From positions 1 through 64,000 of the forward strand of contig NZ_JAQMFS010000027.1 of assembly GCF_028308085.1 (NCBI RefSeq): a stretch of DNA of 64,000 bases. Direction: 5' to 3'. Within the stretch, counting starts at the first letter, position 1. Each line of letters starts with the position of its first letter. The notes under the pieces are model-generated. The model was given only the letters and a program-made list of their open reading frames with translations, did not search any database and was not told the DNA's origin. The position numbers were made by a program, and so were the translations under genes. This stretch comes from Gemella haemolysans (GTDB lineage Bacteria; Bacillota; Bacilli; Staphylococcales; Gemellaceae). Shown here piece by piece: positions 63,949 to 64,000 of the stretch.

Positions 63949-64000
63949 TTATTCAACTTCTGATAATAAAGTAATAACTTCCTCTTCAGTAGCTGCGTTT
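63949..64000 (-). CDS. mtlF: C-terminal end of a probable mannitol PTS EIIA component
   Basis: The frame enters from the right edge and ends with TAA at 63949-63951. The visible residues read NAATEEEVITLLSEVE, which fits the end of a PTS EIIA(Mtl) domain (a helix rich in Glu and Leu). It stands directly before mtlD, where mtlF is expected. The identity rests mainly on context. Confidence 0.55.
   Translation of the reverse strand, partial: NAATEEEVITLLSEVE

Noticed and set aside
1-64000. CRISPR arrays, insertion sequences, prophage or integrase genes
   Set aside because: No regularly spaced repeats, transposase, integrase or phage structural genes were seen on either strand.

Overview
The window is an AT-rich, low-GC Gram-positive chromosome segment. 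Gene content fits a small-genome member of the Bacillales, most probably Gemella. The evidence is a Bacillus-type rimP-nusA-ylxR-ylxQ-infB-rbfA operon, ezrA, CtsR- and Zur-type operators, T-box leaders, and a very large IgA1-protease-like M26 metalloprotease with an N-terminal YSIRK-like signal and an internal LPNTG. The genus is an inference. Almost all genes lie on the minus strand and most are housekeeping.

Layout. 1-3.8 kb: rpsB-tsf and pyrH-frr-ynzC-yneF (translation, UMP kinase), with a structured leader before rpsB. 4.0-6.7 kb: a plus-strand zinc ABC importer with a sigma-A promoter and a perfect Zur-type palindrome. 6.9-11 kb: ezrA, a free methionine sulfoxide reductase and an ABC-F ATPase. 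11-18 kb: the infB operon, a glyoxalase, a DegV protein and secE-nusG (secE is a short gene of 57 codons). 18-23.3 kb: folD, plsY and pheST under a Phe T-box. 23.4-28.4 kb: ptsHI, queH and ruvAB. 28.4-32.2 kb: an orphan phosphonate-type binding lipoprotein, tRNA-His and tRNA-Cys, an ornithine-cyclodeaminase-family enzyme, a VOC protein and cutC.

32.3-38.6 kb is one gene for a 2112-residue surface protease. It joins a YSIRK-like signal, LPNTG plus hydrophobic segments, nine and a half 20-residue repeats, a complete trypsin-like serine protease domain, GLUG-like repeats and an M26 HEMTH zinc protease domain. Then follow a sirtuin plus heterodimeric ABC exporter operon, secA, a WYL regulator with an upstream HIRAN-like gene, and ileS under an Ile T-box (38.9-50.5 kb). 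50.6-56.1 kb is more accessory: a secreted YpmS-like protein, a SemiSWEET, an EIIC-like membrane protein, a lipoyl-relay octanoyltransferase, a racemase/DUF554 pair and a RelBE-type toxin-antitoxin. 56.3-64 kb holds clpB under two CtsR boxes, a DEDDh exonuclease with a TPR-like tail, a nitroreductase, an esterase, mtlD and the end of a probable mtlF.

I see no prophage, insertion sequence, CRISPR array or rRNA. The most interesting items are the dual-protease surface protein, a dispersed palindromic repeat family (three sites), the sirtuin-ABC exporter operon, the HIRAN-WYL pair with a 20-bp operator-like palindrome, and the 18-bp tandem duplication in the SemiSWEET promoter. None is a clear new defence or mobile system. 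Several start codons were moved from the longest open frame to the one with a proper ribosome binding site, as noted per gene.
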